This document shows, piece by piece, positions 9,684 through 21,427 of a stretch of 64,000 bases of DNA (positions are counted from its first letter, which is position 1; each line of letters starts with the position of its first letter). Both the position numbers and the translations under genes were made by a program. Source of the stretch: Laccaria trichodermophora. Taxonomy: Eukaryota > Basidiomycota > Agaricomycetes > Agaricales > Hydnangiaceae. Location of the stretch: contig JACTVC010000001.1 of the NCBI GenBank assembly GCA_018417955.1, positions 1,240,001 through 1,304,000 of the forward strand. Reading direction: 5' to 3'. Under the pieces are notes generated by a model. That model worked only from the letters and a program-made list of their open reading frames with translations, had not been told where the DNA came from and searched no databases.

Positions 9684-11309
9684 TCAACATAATCCCTCCT
9701 GACAAAGTCCTCGAACTGGATTCGGTTCTCCATTTACGAGAATGGTGCCGACTCCCGGGCATCGAGGCCCAATAATGCTGAGCAATGGATCTGGGAGACG
9801 AAGTGGAACGCCAACAGGGCCATATTCGGTACTCAAAGATAGGCGTTTGATGACAGGAAAAAGCGTCAACCACGCAAGGATGTATTCCAGTCGCTGTCCC
9901 GCCATGAGTTGGTCTGGTGTGGCGGGTACATCAAGAGATAGACCAGACACAGCCTGGAAGAGTGTTTCCCAGCCAGGGCGTGTCAAAAGCCCGCTGTCAG
10001 CCTCTACTGGAAATTCGTAGTACAACTTGAAGTGTAGAGAGATAGATGGTTTCACGTTCATCTCCGCAAATCGCTGGCGAAGACGAGACAGTGTCTCTGC
10101 GACTGAGCGTAACCCAGGCGTGTTGCGATAAACACGGTTGACAATAATGTCAACTGATAAAAGATTCGGGCAGGGGACGGAGTGATTGAGAATGTACCAC
10201 ACTTGCTCTGGACTTCCTGAGATGGAAAGCAGGTGGTTGAGGATTGGTTGATCGTTCCGCCCCAGCGGATAATAATGACCTTCTTTAGTTGGACCAAGGC
10301 TAACTTTTCGAAGCAAAGGGAGCTGGGAGAGGAATACGAGGATAGTTGGTAGCAAGCCCTCTGAGATATGAGGTAATGATAGCTCATGGAGTTGAGGTAG
10401 GGCCTGAGATATGCGAGGAAGGATGGCGAGACGCCACTGAGTGATGGGTATGAAGCTAGGCAGGGAGAGCGTAAGTGACGTGATAGGAGAATGTTCCATG
10501 AGAGCGTATGTCCACCCAGCACAGGGTGGTAAGAGTAGAAAAGCTGAAGTGATCGACAACGTCGTCAATCTATTGGTGAACGATGGGTTTGGCGCCCATT
10601 TTATGAGAGGAAAACCTGTTCCGTTTCGCAGGTAATACCAGCGATCTCCGTGCAGTTGGTTATTGTTGGGGCAGAACTTTTGCACCAAAGTTCGCCTCAT
10701 GGTCGTCCAAAACAATTCCTTCCAAGTTTCGACTACCTCAAAGGTATAACTCCTTCCAAATAATGTTCCTCCATGTAATATCTGCATTGAAGTGCAAGAC
10801 TTCGATCCGATTGTGTTTAATAAGTCTTGAAGGGAGTGCACTAAATCCTTCATAATCGTGTCGTTTAAAGACCAGTTGACATTGATCATCCCAAATGTTA
10901 AAACGATCTCCTCGATAGAAGATAGTCTTGCGATGAACTTCTGAAGGCGGCGAATGCTTCGGGTGGAAAATGGGACCAAGCCCACGGTAGATGGGTATAA
11001 TGCGCTGTCATCAAACTTGCATGAAAGGCGACGTAGCTTGTGGATGTATGTTGCAACAAAGAGCCCAGAGAGGGCATCTGGATAACTCCCGTGACGAAGT
11101 ATGATCTCGCAGCTGGATCGAGGGTCCACGACGCCGTGATGTTCCAGGAGGATGGGTATACAAAGGTGATTTAGTGGCCTGCAGGCTTTTGCGAGTTGAA
11201 GCAGTGCCCGGTGGGGAAGCTGGCGAAGAATGATTAGGAGAAGTTCCATGGGAAGATTCAGTAGCGCCGACTGCGAATGCAATGGCATAATCATGGTGTG
11301 CCCCCACAT
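9684..11309 (-). CDS. F-box protein with divergent leucine-rich C-terminal region
   Basis: A single-exon frame of 541 residues. Residues about 15-60 match an F-box: LNLPMELLLIILRQLPH, followed by the conserved spacing to LAKACRPLNHLC. The rest is a divergent LRR-like solenoid. It is a remote paralog of the three F-box copies at 24-30.6 kb. Shared landmarks include LLEHHG-V/I-DP after the F-box, the SKSC or TKSC segment and the G-x-x-FG-x-SY motif. Such proteins are substrate adaptors of SCF ubiquitin ligases through Skp1; the target is unknown. A second Met at residue 6 is an alternative start. Confidence 0.8.
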   Translation of the reverse strand: MWGHTMIMPLHSQSALLNLPMELLLIILRQLPHRALLQLAKACRPLNHLCIPILLEHHGVVDPRSSCEIILRHGSYPDALSGLFVATYIHKLRRLSCKFDDSALYPSTVGLVPFSTRSIRRLQKFIARLSSIEEIVLTFGMINVNWSLNDTIMKDLVHSLQDLLNTIGSKSCTSMQILHGGTLFGRSYTFEVVETWKELFWTTMRRTLVQKFCPNNNQLHGDRWYYLRNGTGFPLIKWAPNPSFTNRLTTLSITSAFLLLPPCAGWTYALMEHSPITSLTLSLPSFIPITQWRLAILPRISQALPQLHELSLPHISEGLLPTILVFLSQLPLLRKVSLGPTKEGHYYPLGRNDQPILNHLLSISGSPEQVWYILNHSVPCPNLLSVDIIVNRVYRNTPGLRSVAETLSRLRQRFAEMNVKPSISLHFKLYYEFPVEADSGLLTRPGWETLFQAVSGLSLDVPATPDQLMAGQRLEYILAWLTLFPVIKRLSLSTEYGPVGVPLRLPDPLLSIIGPRCPGVGTILVNGEPNPVRGLCQEGLC

Positions 11310-11759
11310 CCTGCGCTCAGCGTAGGGCGTAAGTTGGGCGTACGATACCGCTCGTTAGATGGTCGTGATGGTCGTGATCAGGATTCCTCTTGATTCGTGA
11401 CTGACTCCTGAGATATGGACACCCCGAACAGGGGCTGCTCTGATGAGTCAATCTCTTGCCCAGACTTCGGGCTTCTGTAAAGAAAGCTCGTGGTCAGCAT
11501 GTGCCAAGCAAAATTCTTATTTGAAGTTGATCCAACCTATGATCCAACCTGGTAGGTAGAAGTCACTATGGACGATGCGCGACGTCGTACGCTGCCTGCT
11601 CATAATTGCAAGAATGGCCAAAATGCTGTACCACAATCAAACCACAATCGCTTCTCGCGAATAGTTGTTCTCTTGTCAAACATTATTGTGGTAGTCCTGG
11701 AATTGACTAGGAGACCCCAAACCGCATTATCTGATCACAGGATAGTGCTGGGTTAGATT

Positions 11760-12320
11760 GATATCAGCCGGTGTTAGTAACGTTAGATTGGTTTGGGCCC
11801 CTGCGTGAGGTTAGATACTTGTGTTAGTAACTGTGAGATACCCCCGTGGGAATATTTTTTCCTCACAGTTATTAACGTGTTAGTAACGTAAATTTGGGGT
11901 ATCTAACATGTTAGAAAGGTGTGATAGGGGAGGAGGGAGGTTGTGCTGGGACTATGCTGCTACTATATGTTGAGACTCAGCATTTTTTTGGGGGGGGCAT
12001 GTGCACACCAGGCAAATCATGGGGCCAAGCGGCGGTCAAGCGACGCGCCAGCGTCCCAGCACAAAAAACAGCCCAATAACCTCAAATAGGGTCGACTCTT
12101 TAACGTAGTTCCCTCCCTTCTCAAAAATCAAGCAAGCCTAAGAGCGGACCCTCACGGTGTGTCGCAAAAAAACTACTATTGCTTGACTATTGCCCCCCAT
12201 ATTGATTTTGGGTATATCACAGTATATCACATCGCATTTTGGAGCCCCCCTTGTTAGATACGTTACTAACATGTTACTAACGTGTGATATACCCCCATGT
12301 TACTAACATCCAAGTAACAA
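11760..12320. repeat. Palindrome-rich non-coding element with inverted GTTAGTAAC motifs
   Basis: Three copies of gttagtaac occur on the left (about 11774, 11823, 11878) and three of the reverse complement gttactaac on the right (about 12261, 12271, 12299). The accompanying words gatacccccgtggg and gatatacccccatg also recur. The inverted layout over about 550 bp suggests a non-autonomous transposon or satellite-like unit. The ends are not precisely defined and no coding frame is present. Confidence 0.45.
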
Positions 12321-12389
12321 ACCCTGCACTATCACAGGATCATCACATCGGCTGTCGCAGTTGCCGATTGCCGATCAGGTGAGCCATAA

Positions 12390-13245
12390 ATGTCGAGCTT
12401 TTTACAGATGAGAATGCTGATTTCTTCATAGAGTACGACGTGGAGATAGCTCAAGCGGTCCATATGAGCGGTATCTCACATCTTGACGAGTTTCTTCGAT
12501 CTCGACGTATAACGGTTCGTAAACCTGTTTTACTAAAAGGGAATGCGGCTGTCAAGAAGTTTAGGCTAGTTTAGGTCATGGTTACGACCAACGTAGGGCT
12601 CGGCAGGCGTAGATGACACCCGTCAACGATGGGGAAGGGTCGAGAAATTGTAGTCGATCAGCAACGGTGGGTCACCAGGAAGCCAATTGTTGAGCTCAGA
12701 ATTGAGGCTGTTCCGCGTTAGTGCTTTCCGACGCAGGGATAACGCATGAATGGAGATGACGTCAACCTCTGAGGACGAAATTTGAGTACTCTTTTCTTGA
12801 ATGTGAGAGCGATATATACATTAATATTGGATCATCTTGTCATAGGTGTTCAATATCACTGGATGCAACGCCTGTGAGACCTAAGCGGCGTGTTGTGGTC
12901 TCTTCTGCCTCGGATTCCATTGATGCCCTTTGGCACCCAACGTTCTCCAAAAAAATAGCCAGTGTTGGCCACACTGTGCAGGATCATTGAATCATTATAG
13001 GGTGCGTACCAGAGGGGGAGTATTTAGCGAGTGTAGCACAACTTCGTCCACGTAAGAAGCTTGAAGAGGTGCTCGCGGTTAATGCGGACGATGTATCCAG
13101 ATTTGAGTTCCTCGGCTCAGGCATGAAGAGAGTCTCAGCTCGCTATCTGCAGTGTCGAATGGTTTACCAGAAGCTCGTGGCACAATCGTTCAATGAACGC
13201 GAGATTCCAGCTCATAGAGGAATTAAGAAGCCCATTTAGAATGTC
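12390..13245 (+). pseudogene. Possible relic exons of an unrecognised gene
   Basis: Three stop-free plus-strand segments look coding but lack a consistent gene model: about 12406-12573 (reads DENADFFIEYDVEIAQ... to a stop), about 12847-12988 (contains VRPKRRVVVSSASDS) and about 13004-13240 (contains LRPRKKLEEVLAVNADDVSR and ends KKPI then stop). The last stretch is about 75 codons without a start. They could be exons of one decayed gene or of a mobile element. No family could be assigned. The first piece faintly recalls ribosomal protein L22, but too weakly to claim. Confidence 0.3.
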
Positions 13246-13653
13246 TGGAAGTAAGTAGGATGCCTTGTTCTGGGATTTGTATGGCCTAGAATTCATAGTA
13301 AGACCCAATATCGAAATGGATACACAAATAGTAGCCTTTAAATGTTCACTTTACTGTTTACAGGTAACAGTCGGTTGATGAAGCTTTGCAGAAGCATCGT
13401 GGAGGACATAACCACCTATACTTAACCACCTACGGCGTTGTCCAAGTTGACAGGTAAATCTTAGTGACTCCCCAAGCGTGGCCAAACACAATGTAAGACG
13501 CGTTCTCCACGTGACAGCGCGACGCGTTGACGCGACGAAGAGCGGAGCTTGAAAAGTGTTTGCCATAAATCAACCGAGCTCAAATGTTGTGTCTTGTCCT
13601 CAACCGTCGACATTCAACGACATCCAGCTCTCAATCTCATCGACGACGACGAC

Positions 13654-15823
13654 ATGCAGACAACTCGGATAACCCGCAGTTCTGTCCTTGGCAAACGTAG
13701 CCACCAACCTCGAGATTCGTCACCAGCTCCAAGGTCCTGCGAGCAGCTGCAAACCCCCGACCCGACTCCCAACCCGAAGCGCGCACGCACTTCGACTCTG
13801 GTAACCGATTCTGATGGCAATAAGGAGAACGTTCCCCCATTCAAAGCTGAACTTGTCAACGGGGACTCATCACCTGTGTCTGACAGGGCTGCAAGAGCCC
13901 TTCGGCGCACAGCGACAGAGCTCTTAGTGACACCAACTCGGGTTCGACCTGGTTAGTATATCTCTCGGCTACAGTGCGTAGCATCCTTCTGACATCTTAC
14001 AAACAGGCCCACGTCGACGCTCGTCGACATCCAGCCTCATCCCTGCCACACCAGTCACCGATATCTCACACCTTACCATCTCCACACCGCCTCCTACACC
14101 CCCCACCTCCATTATTCCTATCCATGCCCGTGCTCGTGCTCTTCTTCGCTCAACATGTAATAATGCCGACAGTGTGATTGCCGGACGAGATTCGGAACGC
14201 GAGTCAATCCGTAATTTCCTTGCTGCCTACATCGATGGAACTGCAATGGATTCTGACAATGCCGAGACCAGTCTATTCATCTCTGGCTCGCCGGGTACTG
14301 GCAAGACCGCATTAGTGAATTCGATCATTCGTTCCCTCCACGACGACCACGCTAAGGTTCAAGTCATTTCCATCAATTGCATGGCACTGCAAAATGTCGA
14401 CGCGCTATGGAAGAGGTTAATTGAAGAACTTGGCGCAAGTCGACAGAAACCCACAAGGGCAAAGAAAGCTCACAGTAGAACTGCCGTCGAGGTATTATTG
14501 TCATCTCTCGAGACCAAGTGGTAAGTTTGTCCTGCCTGGCTTTTTTTCGACCAACTAACCGTTACACACAATAGCATCATCATCTTAGATGAATTGGACC
14601 ACATCACCCCGAATTCTCAATCCTTTGCTTCGCTGTTTTCTCTTCCTGAGGCTGTCCCATCATATCTGCGTCTCATTGGCATTGCTAACACCCACACACT
14701 CACCTCTTCTGCTGCGACCACCTTCGCACCCTCGGCGAACGTTCGGACGCTTCACTTCGCGCCCTATACTCCGTCGCAACTCCAACAGATTCTCGAATCC
14801 CGTTTACATCCCCTCTATGAGCCTAATCCTTTGGCACAAGACTCTGCATTAGTCGATGCAAAGAAATTTCTCCCCCCTCCGTCAATAATGTTATTGACTA
14901 AGAAGATTGCCGCCTTAACCGGCGATGTTCGGAGTCTTTTTGAGGTTCTCAGAGGTGCAATTGATTTGGCTGTCTCTCAGTCCGCGGCCAAGATTACTGG
15001 CACGGATGTGAATCCACTCAATACGCCCCAAGCCTCTGTTAGCCCTCAACACATTCTTGCGGCTTTAAAGGCTTACACACCGTCTTCATCTAAGCCAAAG
15101 CCTGCCGCAGCCTCAACTGCGCCGGCTGCTTTAGCAAATAACAGCGTCAGTGAAACTGTCACTAAAACCCACAACCTCGGTCTTCAAACACGATTGGTGC
15201 TTTTAGCTATTATCCTCGCCTTCAAGCGACTGGAAGTTGGGCTTTCGTTGAGCAACTCATCCGCTTCAGTCTCGGCATCCCCGAAAAAGTCAGCCTCACC
15301 TGTGAAGCGTACCGCATCGGCCTTGAATATAAGCTCTGGCCAGAGTGTTGGGGTCGAAATGACACAGCTTCACACTTACTATGGTGCCGTCCTCACTCGA
15401 ACCGACGACGGTATCTTTGAGCCCGCCTGCCGAAGCGAGTTTGGAGACCTCCTCAATATGCTGGAAGGAGTTGGCCTCCTCACGCTTTCATCGTCGCTAC
15501 TTCCCTCCGTGACATCCTCCCCTAGCAAGGGTAAACGGACTTTTGGCAGAACGGCGTCTTTCGGCGGCAGTCTTGGTGGAGGTTCAGTCGGTGAAGTGCG
15601 GCTAGCGGATGGTGTCTGGAGTGATGAAGTCCTTCGAGGGCTTGGTATCTCCACCGCCGCTGGCTCCGCTATGGAAGCTACCGACCCTCGTGAGGAAGAA
15701 GTAAGGGCGATCTGGCATCGGGAGAACGCTCGGCTCGGGCGAGACATTAAGTCTTTTGCAGCCGCTGCTTTGGCTTCTAGCAAACGACCAAATGATCCCT
15801 TCCAAAATGCATTTGAGGATTAG
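13654..15823 (+). CDS. CDC6: CDC6 replication licensing AAA+ ATPase
   Basis: Three exons (13654-13951, 14007-14520, 14575-15823) give 686 residues. The N-terminus is a long disordered region with Ser-Pro and Thr-Pro sites suited to CDK control, and a nuclear-type basic stretch. The AAA+ domain follows the IAGRDSERESIRNFL lead-in. Walker A GSPGTGKTA is at about residues 192-200 and Walker B IIILDELD at about 272-280, spanning the second splice junction. Sensor-1 GIANTHTL and the lid follow. The C-terminal winged helix (about 480-600) holds the MTQLHTYYGAVL and EFGDLLNMLEGVGLL segments. It carries a SPKKSASPVK stretch typical of CDK targets. CDC6 works with ORC and Cdt1 to load MCM2-7 at origins in G1. 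ORC1 is a possible confusion, but no BAH domain is present and the size fits CDC6. Confidence 0.93.
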
Positions 15824-16745
15824 AACATGCTCGTTCTCCTCATCTGTTTGCTTCAAATCATCATTCAATTATGCTTAAATATTCATGGTCTCCTGCATTC
15901 TCATCATCCGCATTCATTTTCAACTCATCAGCATCTTCATTCATGATACCTGCACATTCTATCATCCCCTTTTCTCGTTTTGTGGAATCATATGCCCTTG
16001 CCCACCATCCACTGCATACACCCGGACGCTGAAGGCGCCATGTCGCATCGGAATTTCGCTGAGATTATATATGTGCTACCTTACATAGTAGGAAGAAAAG
16101 TAGAAGATTTAGACTCCTGTAACATCAACTAAGTAGATTTGTATGTTTCCACCCAATTTCAACTTGAAAGTCATCCAACGCGAAACGCGGTCACGTGAAT
16201 ACATAATTTGCCAATCTAAATTTGCTTCAGCAGATGTCTTGACCCCATTGTCCCTTTCCACCATGGCCAGATCCACAATTCTCGAATGGTGCCTGTGAAG
16301 TGGCTCGCAGCCACCCCCATGGAGGATTCCATTGAATCCACTGCCATGATCCTCACCAATATTCTGGCGCTGGTCTTTGCTCAGAGTCAATTTGGAATGC
16401 GGGATCTTTGGTTCACTGCAAACAAAGCCGGCGATTATCCAGCTTGATTTATCATTTATCAGAGTCATTAAACTATTGAACGAATCTCGGCCCAAATCTC
16501 TTGAAAATGCTCCTCTATGTTCAATGACCATGGCCACATGGACCTTATGGCCACAGTCAGTGGCACAATGCGGAGTCTTGCGGGTGGCCTGCCCCTTCTA
16601 GGAATAGGACATTTCTTGCTATAAATTGAACACTGGCCATAAATTTTCTGCTTCAGATACGCTCACTTCTGTCCCCCCCCTGCACCATCGAAGCTTGATC
16701 CATTCAAGTGTTGACCACTTGGAACTATAGCAATCGATAACCCAG
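15824..16745. other. Intergenic region, nothing recognised
   Basis: About 0.9 kb between two plus-strand genes. No conserved frame, repeat or RNA gene was recognised; it must hold the CDC6 3' end and the promoter of the next gene. Confidence 0.3.
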
Positions 16746-18318
16746 ATGGATTCACTCCGAAAGCTACGCTCTAAGGTTCTCGAGCAGTGAGTTGTCTTTT
16801 ACCTGGAGGCATTGCCCAACCTCAAGCTTTTTTTTTACTAGGATTCCAGTCAGCAGCGACAAGAATAAGAAAGTTCGCGACAAGACCGTTCGACATTCTC
16901 GTTCTCTGCCGCTGCTACCTCCCTGCGATCCAGGCCACATACGGCCCACATATAGAGGGAAACACCCATTGCAGCCTTCTGATATCCGCCACCCTGACGA
17001 CTTGATAGCGCCTGAGGCATTTAGTCGTCGGCCAGTCTATAAGAAGCGTCGTCCTGTGAAGGCGTCGGATATCCGTCATCCAATGGAGTTCTCCCTCAAA
17101 TCTATCGACCTGTACAAGATTGAAGCAGAAAAACCTGTCCCGAATTCGGACATCATGATTCAATTTCCCTCGCCACCAACTCATACTCCTTCCTCCTCTA
17201 TCAGTCGCCCCAGTACAGACTCCGAATATCGCCCAACTAGACCGAGCACTCGCCCTGCTCCTTTGGATGATATATATCCTGACCTTCTGCCACCCAGTAT
17301 CTTATTGAAGCCCACCGATTTAGCTGAAGAGAGGCGGCGCTATAATGCCATCGAAGCAGCCCGAGGTAGGAAACAGTCCGAGTCCCGCCAGGAGCCTCTT
17401 CAGCGCCACCGCAATGACTCCACTAGTTCCTTTAGTCGTCCCACGATTGAAGCTTATCCAGAGGCAGTTCGAAGATATTATCAACTTGGGGAGTATTCGG
17501 TTCAGAGGACTGGCCTCACTTCTCACTCCAATTACTCCACCCAGAGTTTGGGTGTCAATGCGCGTCTCAGAGATGGTCCTACTGTTAATCGCCCTGTCGT
17601 GCGCACAGCCTCAACAACGTCCAACAGTGGACATGGCCAGCATCAACGCATGTCGTCTTCGGCCTCTGTGAACAACGTTCCTATATCACTCCCTAGCACC
17701 TTACCTCTGCATAATACTATACGCCGCCAGCGCAATGCGTCTTCGGCCTCTGTGAACAGTTCTTCCATTTTGGCGCCTAGACCCCTCCAACCGCATGATT
17801 CTGGGCATCGTCACCGCACTGCCAGTGGGTCCTCAGCCTCTGTGAACAATTCTTCCATTTCAGCTCCTAAAGCCCCCCACGTGCATGGTTCTGGGCATCG
17901 TAACCGCACTGGGACTTCAGCCTCTGTGAACAATTCTCCCATTTCGGCTCCTAAAGCCCTCCACGCGCATGGTTCTGGGCATCGTAACCGCACTGGGTCG
18001 TCAACCTCTGCCAATAGACCTTCAAATTCAGCGGCCGCTATTTATCGTCAGCGCATGCCATCGTTGGCTGCTGCCAGTGGTCCTCCCAACTCGATTGCCA
18101 GGCACCCCCAGTACCAGACTACAGCAGGCCGGCGTGTATTTAAGCGCGAGCCACACAGCAGCGAGAGGGGGTTAGCCGTCAGGTCCTCTGAAGAGTCTTT
18201 ATCTGAGGGGTATGTTCTGGTCTCAGAAAAGGTGGACCCAACCTTTTGGAACCGCATTCCAGGCGACACTTACGAAAGAGACGATAAGAACCCTGCCATC
18301 ATCACTAACTCCAAATAA
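16746..18318 (+). CDS. Disordered protein of unknown function with internal Ser/Asn/His repeats
   Basis: Two exons (16746-16786, 16842-18318) give 505 residues. The tiny first exon encodes MDSLRKLRSKVLEQ; the donor and acceptor fit the reading frame exactly. No known domain was found. A short motif SDIRHP occurs twice near residues 72 and 101. Residues about 290-420 contain four to five degenerate repeats of about 31 residues with the core SSASVNNSxISAP...HGSGHRNRTG; the corresponding DNA repeats (17650-18010) are 80-95% alike. The whole protein is basic and rich in Ser, Pro and Arg, suggesting intrinsic disorder. The function is unknown. Confidence 0.7.
17644..18010. repeat. Degenerate ~93-bp coding tandem repeat
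   Basis: Four to five copies of an about 93-bp unit, seen from the recurring words cctctgtgaacaattcttcc and ggttctgggcatcgt. The last two copies are nearly identical, pointing to recent expansion. All copies stay in frame. Confidence 0.7.
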
Positions 18319-18700
18319 TGTGTTTCTGAAATGTATAGTTTACTCATTGTCTCGTTCTTCAGATCCCAGCACGACATTCCCTTCTCCTTGCATTGTATCA
18401 TCTGCAACACACACGTTCATTACTCGCAACGGCGACACGACATTCCTTTTGTACCACGCTCACTCACTGTAGCATCCCGTTATGCATGCTTCACCCTCCT
18501 TTGTAATTCATGTATACTTTAAAATGACAATCGTGTAAGGTGTAACCCAGGGTTTATTTGAGCGCGTAGAGCAATTTGTCCGCGGCATGAGTCTCGTGAC
18601 TCAACGCGTCTAGTGACGCCAGGTGACGCCAACGACGGCAATTATCCAAGAAGGAACGAAATGCCAATATTCGTCTGACAACCTTCGAAAGTCTTTGAAA

Positions 18701-21149
18701 ATGGCCACTACCCACTCACCACGACGTTCACGCAAAATACGTCGTTTCTCGTCGGGTACCGTTGGCTGGCCACCAGGCTCCCCTAGGTCCATTGCCTCAG
18801 CACCTCTCCGGCCTCACAATCGTAGCAGGCAAGTCTCACTGAGCCCGCCGCCAGCCACTTCAAGCGTGCTCTTCCGTCGCCGTCTGCGATATGGCGAAGG
18901 CTCTGACTACGAAAATGAAGAGCCATCCTTCACCCACAGAAGACATCGTCGACGTTCACTGACGCCAGACTCTCATATGTTTGAGATACGATCGCGTCCC
19001 ACTGCGTACTCCTCTTTGCCGCCCACCCCAATCGTAACTTCGCGGCCGTATACCCCTCCAACACCTGTTTCACCGGTATCCCCCACTTCCCCAACATTCC
19101 CGTTGGAGGAAGAGGCACCTCCATCAACATCTCAAGCACCTCCATTCTCACTGTGGGATTACCTCCGTGAGGAGCTGCTTGCGACGGATTTTGACTCTCA
19201 CCAGGAGATGAAATGGGAGCGCGTGAGCAACTTTCTAAGCATGCCCTTAGCCATGGAAAAGGTACGTCGTTAACTACGGCTATTCGACTCCTTCTTTACA
19301 GCTCTTAACTACAGATTATTGGATTTGGATTTATCCTTTGTTTTGACTCGTTCCTGTACACGTTTACCATCCTTCCCATCCGCTTTGCCCTCGCCCTCTT
19401 TCGGTTTCTTATGAACCTCTTCAGACGATCCGCCCCTCCATTACCCCCGTCTCAAAAGGCTGATTTATTGCGAGCCCTGCTGCTTATCATATCCCTGCTC
19501 ATTTTAAACCCACTTACCGACGCGAGTAAGATCTATCATGCTATCCGTGGACAAGACACAATCAAGTTGTATGTCATATTCAACGCCCTTGAGGTCCGCG
19601 AGATCTCATAGAAACTCGACGGTATTGTAACATTGACATCCCTGTATCAGATCGCAGACCGACTATGTGCTTCAATAGGACAAGATATCCTTGACTCCTT
19701 GTTCTCTCGGTCGATATTGGAACCTCTCTCCCACCGAATACCCGTGACGACTGATACTTTTCGTCCCTTTTTTTTCTTTTTCCTCGCGACCCTTTACAAT
19801 GGTTTGTCCGTTTGATTTTTCCGTGCTGCTGATCTTCTCATGAAAACTGTTCCTTCTAGTTGCACATGCTCTCGTCATGGTGTATCAACTCATCGCGCTC
19901 AACGTTGCCATCAACTCATACGACCATGCCCTTCTGACGCTTCTAGTGTCCAATCAATTCGTTGAAATAAAGGGTAGTGTATTCAAGAAGTTTGAAAAGG
20001 ACAATCTTTTCCAAATCACCTGTGCCGGTTTGTCGCACTTTCCCCGTCGCTTTCCAAGCCAACTCATAACTCTCAGACATCGTTGAACGATTCACACTTG
20101 CTCTTATGCTCTGCATCGTTGCTTTCCGTAACCTTATTGAACTCAGTGGGACTGAGTTTGACTTCACCGAAGGGTTCATACTTCCAAAGAGCTTCGGTTG
20201 GTTTAGAGGAAACAACGTACTCTGGACGATATCTTACGTGAGTACACACTACACCTCTGATATTCATTTCTTAACTTTTTGTTCTCAGCCCGTAGTGACA
20301 GTCATGATCTCGGAAATGCTGGTCGACTGGCTCAAACACGCATTCATCACAAAGTTCAACCATATCCGACCATCAGTATACGAACGGTTCACGGACGTGC
20401 TTTGCCGAGACCTCGCAAGCGGGAGCGCGGTGGGTCGTCGTGGGGCAAGGAAGGTGAGGCTCCCAAACTCATTGCACACTTGCCGACTAAAACAATATGA
20501 ATGCTGCAGCACACCTTCGTAGATCAATCTCCTCTTGTGGCGCGCCGATTGGGATTCGCCTCCGTACCTCTCGCAGCCCTCGCCATCCTTGTCGGCTCCC
20601 AGTCGATCAGTTTGATGTTTTCCGCCAACTCGGACTTTACGTCTCCTTGGACGTGGACAGTGCGGTCTCTCTCGAACGCAGAGATAGCCCATTATTTGAC
20701 GTGGGCTGCGATGGGGGTTTTGTTTTGGTTATGGTATGTGCTCTTGATTTCGTCTCCTACTTTTTCAGCCCAACTGATGGTGTTGTGCAGTTTCGTAGTT
20801 ATTAAGGTTATAATCGGCGTTAACCTCATTAGTTATGCTACGCGTCGGCGGTCAGGAATGGAGGCCCGCGAGGTGGCTGATGTTGTTAACGATTTTGGCA
20901 GGGACCCCATAGGGGAAGGGAAAGAGGAACAAGTTGGGTTCCCGTTTTATTCCCTTTCTCCTTCGCCAGCTGATTTCATTTTTGCTTCAGAAATACAACA
21001 AGGAGTTGAAATCCCTTTTAGACAGTGATCGCGATGATGTCCCGCGTACGGCTGAGATTGGGGAAAATAGACCTGGTGATGTAGGGAAGAAGGGTAGGGT
21101 GAAGTTGGAGGATCTGACGCGGTATACGATGGTCAAGCGAATCTGGTAG
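18701..21149 (+). CDS. TAPT1/Emp65-family multi-pass ER membrane protein
   Basis: Nine exons (18701-19261, 19315-19593, 19651-19801, 19860-20027, 20077-20237, 20289-20453, 20510-20733, 20791-20932, 20991-21149) encode 669 residues. A basic, Ser/Pro-rich N-terminus of about 170 residues leads into the conserved region beginning LWDYLREELL. The family hallmark is clear around exon 4-5: SNQFVEIKGSVFKKFEKDNLF then DIVERF. About six to eight hydrophobic helices are visible, and the C-terminus ends in the conserved LEDLTRYTM segment. Human TAPT1, plant POD1 and yeast Emp65 belong here. Emp65 forms the SEL/SUN-like ER complex that protects folding proteins, and an ER quality-control role is inferred. 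The short start exon at 18701 is chosen because it is the first ATG in the open frame. Confidence 0.92.
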
Positions 21150-21427
21150 TGCCGCGTGTTATATATTGCGGGTAATGTAAGATACATGGATATCATGGCA
21201 CTAGGCGAGATGCACCTCCTTCCACTGGAGCGTATCATTTTTGCATGCGTTGCTAAAGATCCCAGGATTGAATTCTTCTCTGACGCTAACCTGGATTCTT
21301 GACCTTGCCACGGCGAGCTAGTCATCGTGGACTGAAGATCGTCGTTTAGATTACCGGAGCATAGTTAACTAAAAGCAAGATGAGTATTATGAATGGGGGC
21401 AGGGAGGAAAGAGGCGACGACGTACTG

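Noticed and set aside
11424..11480. CTGATGAG core reminiscent of a hammerhead ribozyme
   Set aside because: No matching stem II and no GAAA(C) strand in the required place.
12406..12573. Possible ribosomal protein L22 pseudogene
   Set aside because: The resemblance is limited to a few spaced residues; not enough to name it.
12740..12795. GAGG-AC-GAAA strand resembling the 3' half of a hammerhead core
   Set aside because: The partner strand reads GAGATGA rather than CTGATGA and the outer stems do not pair.
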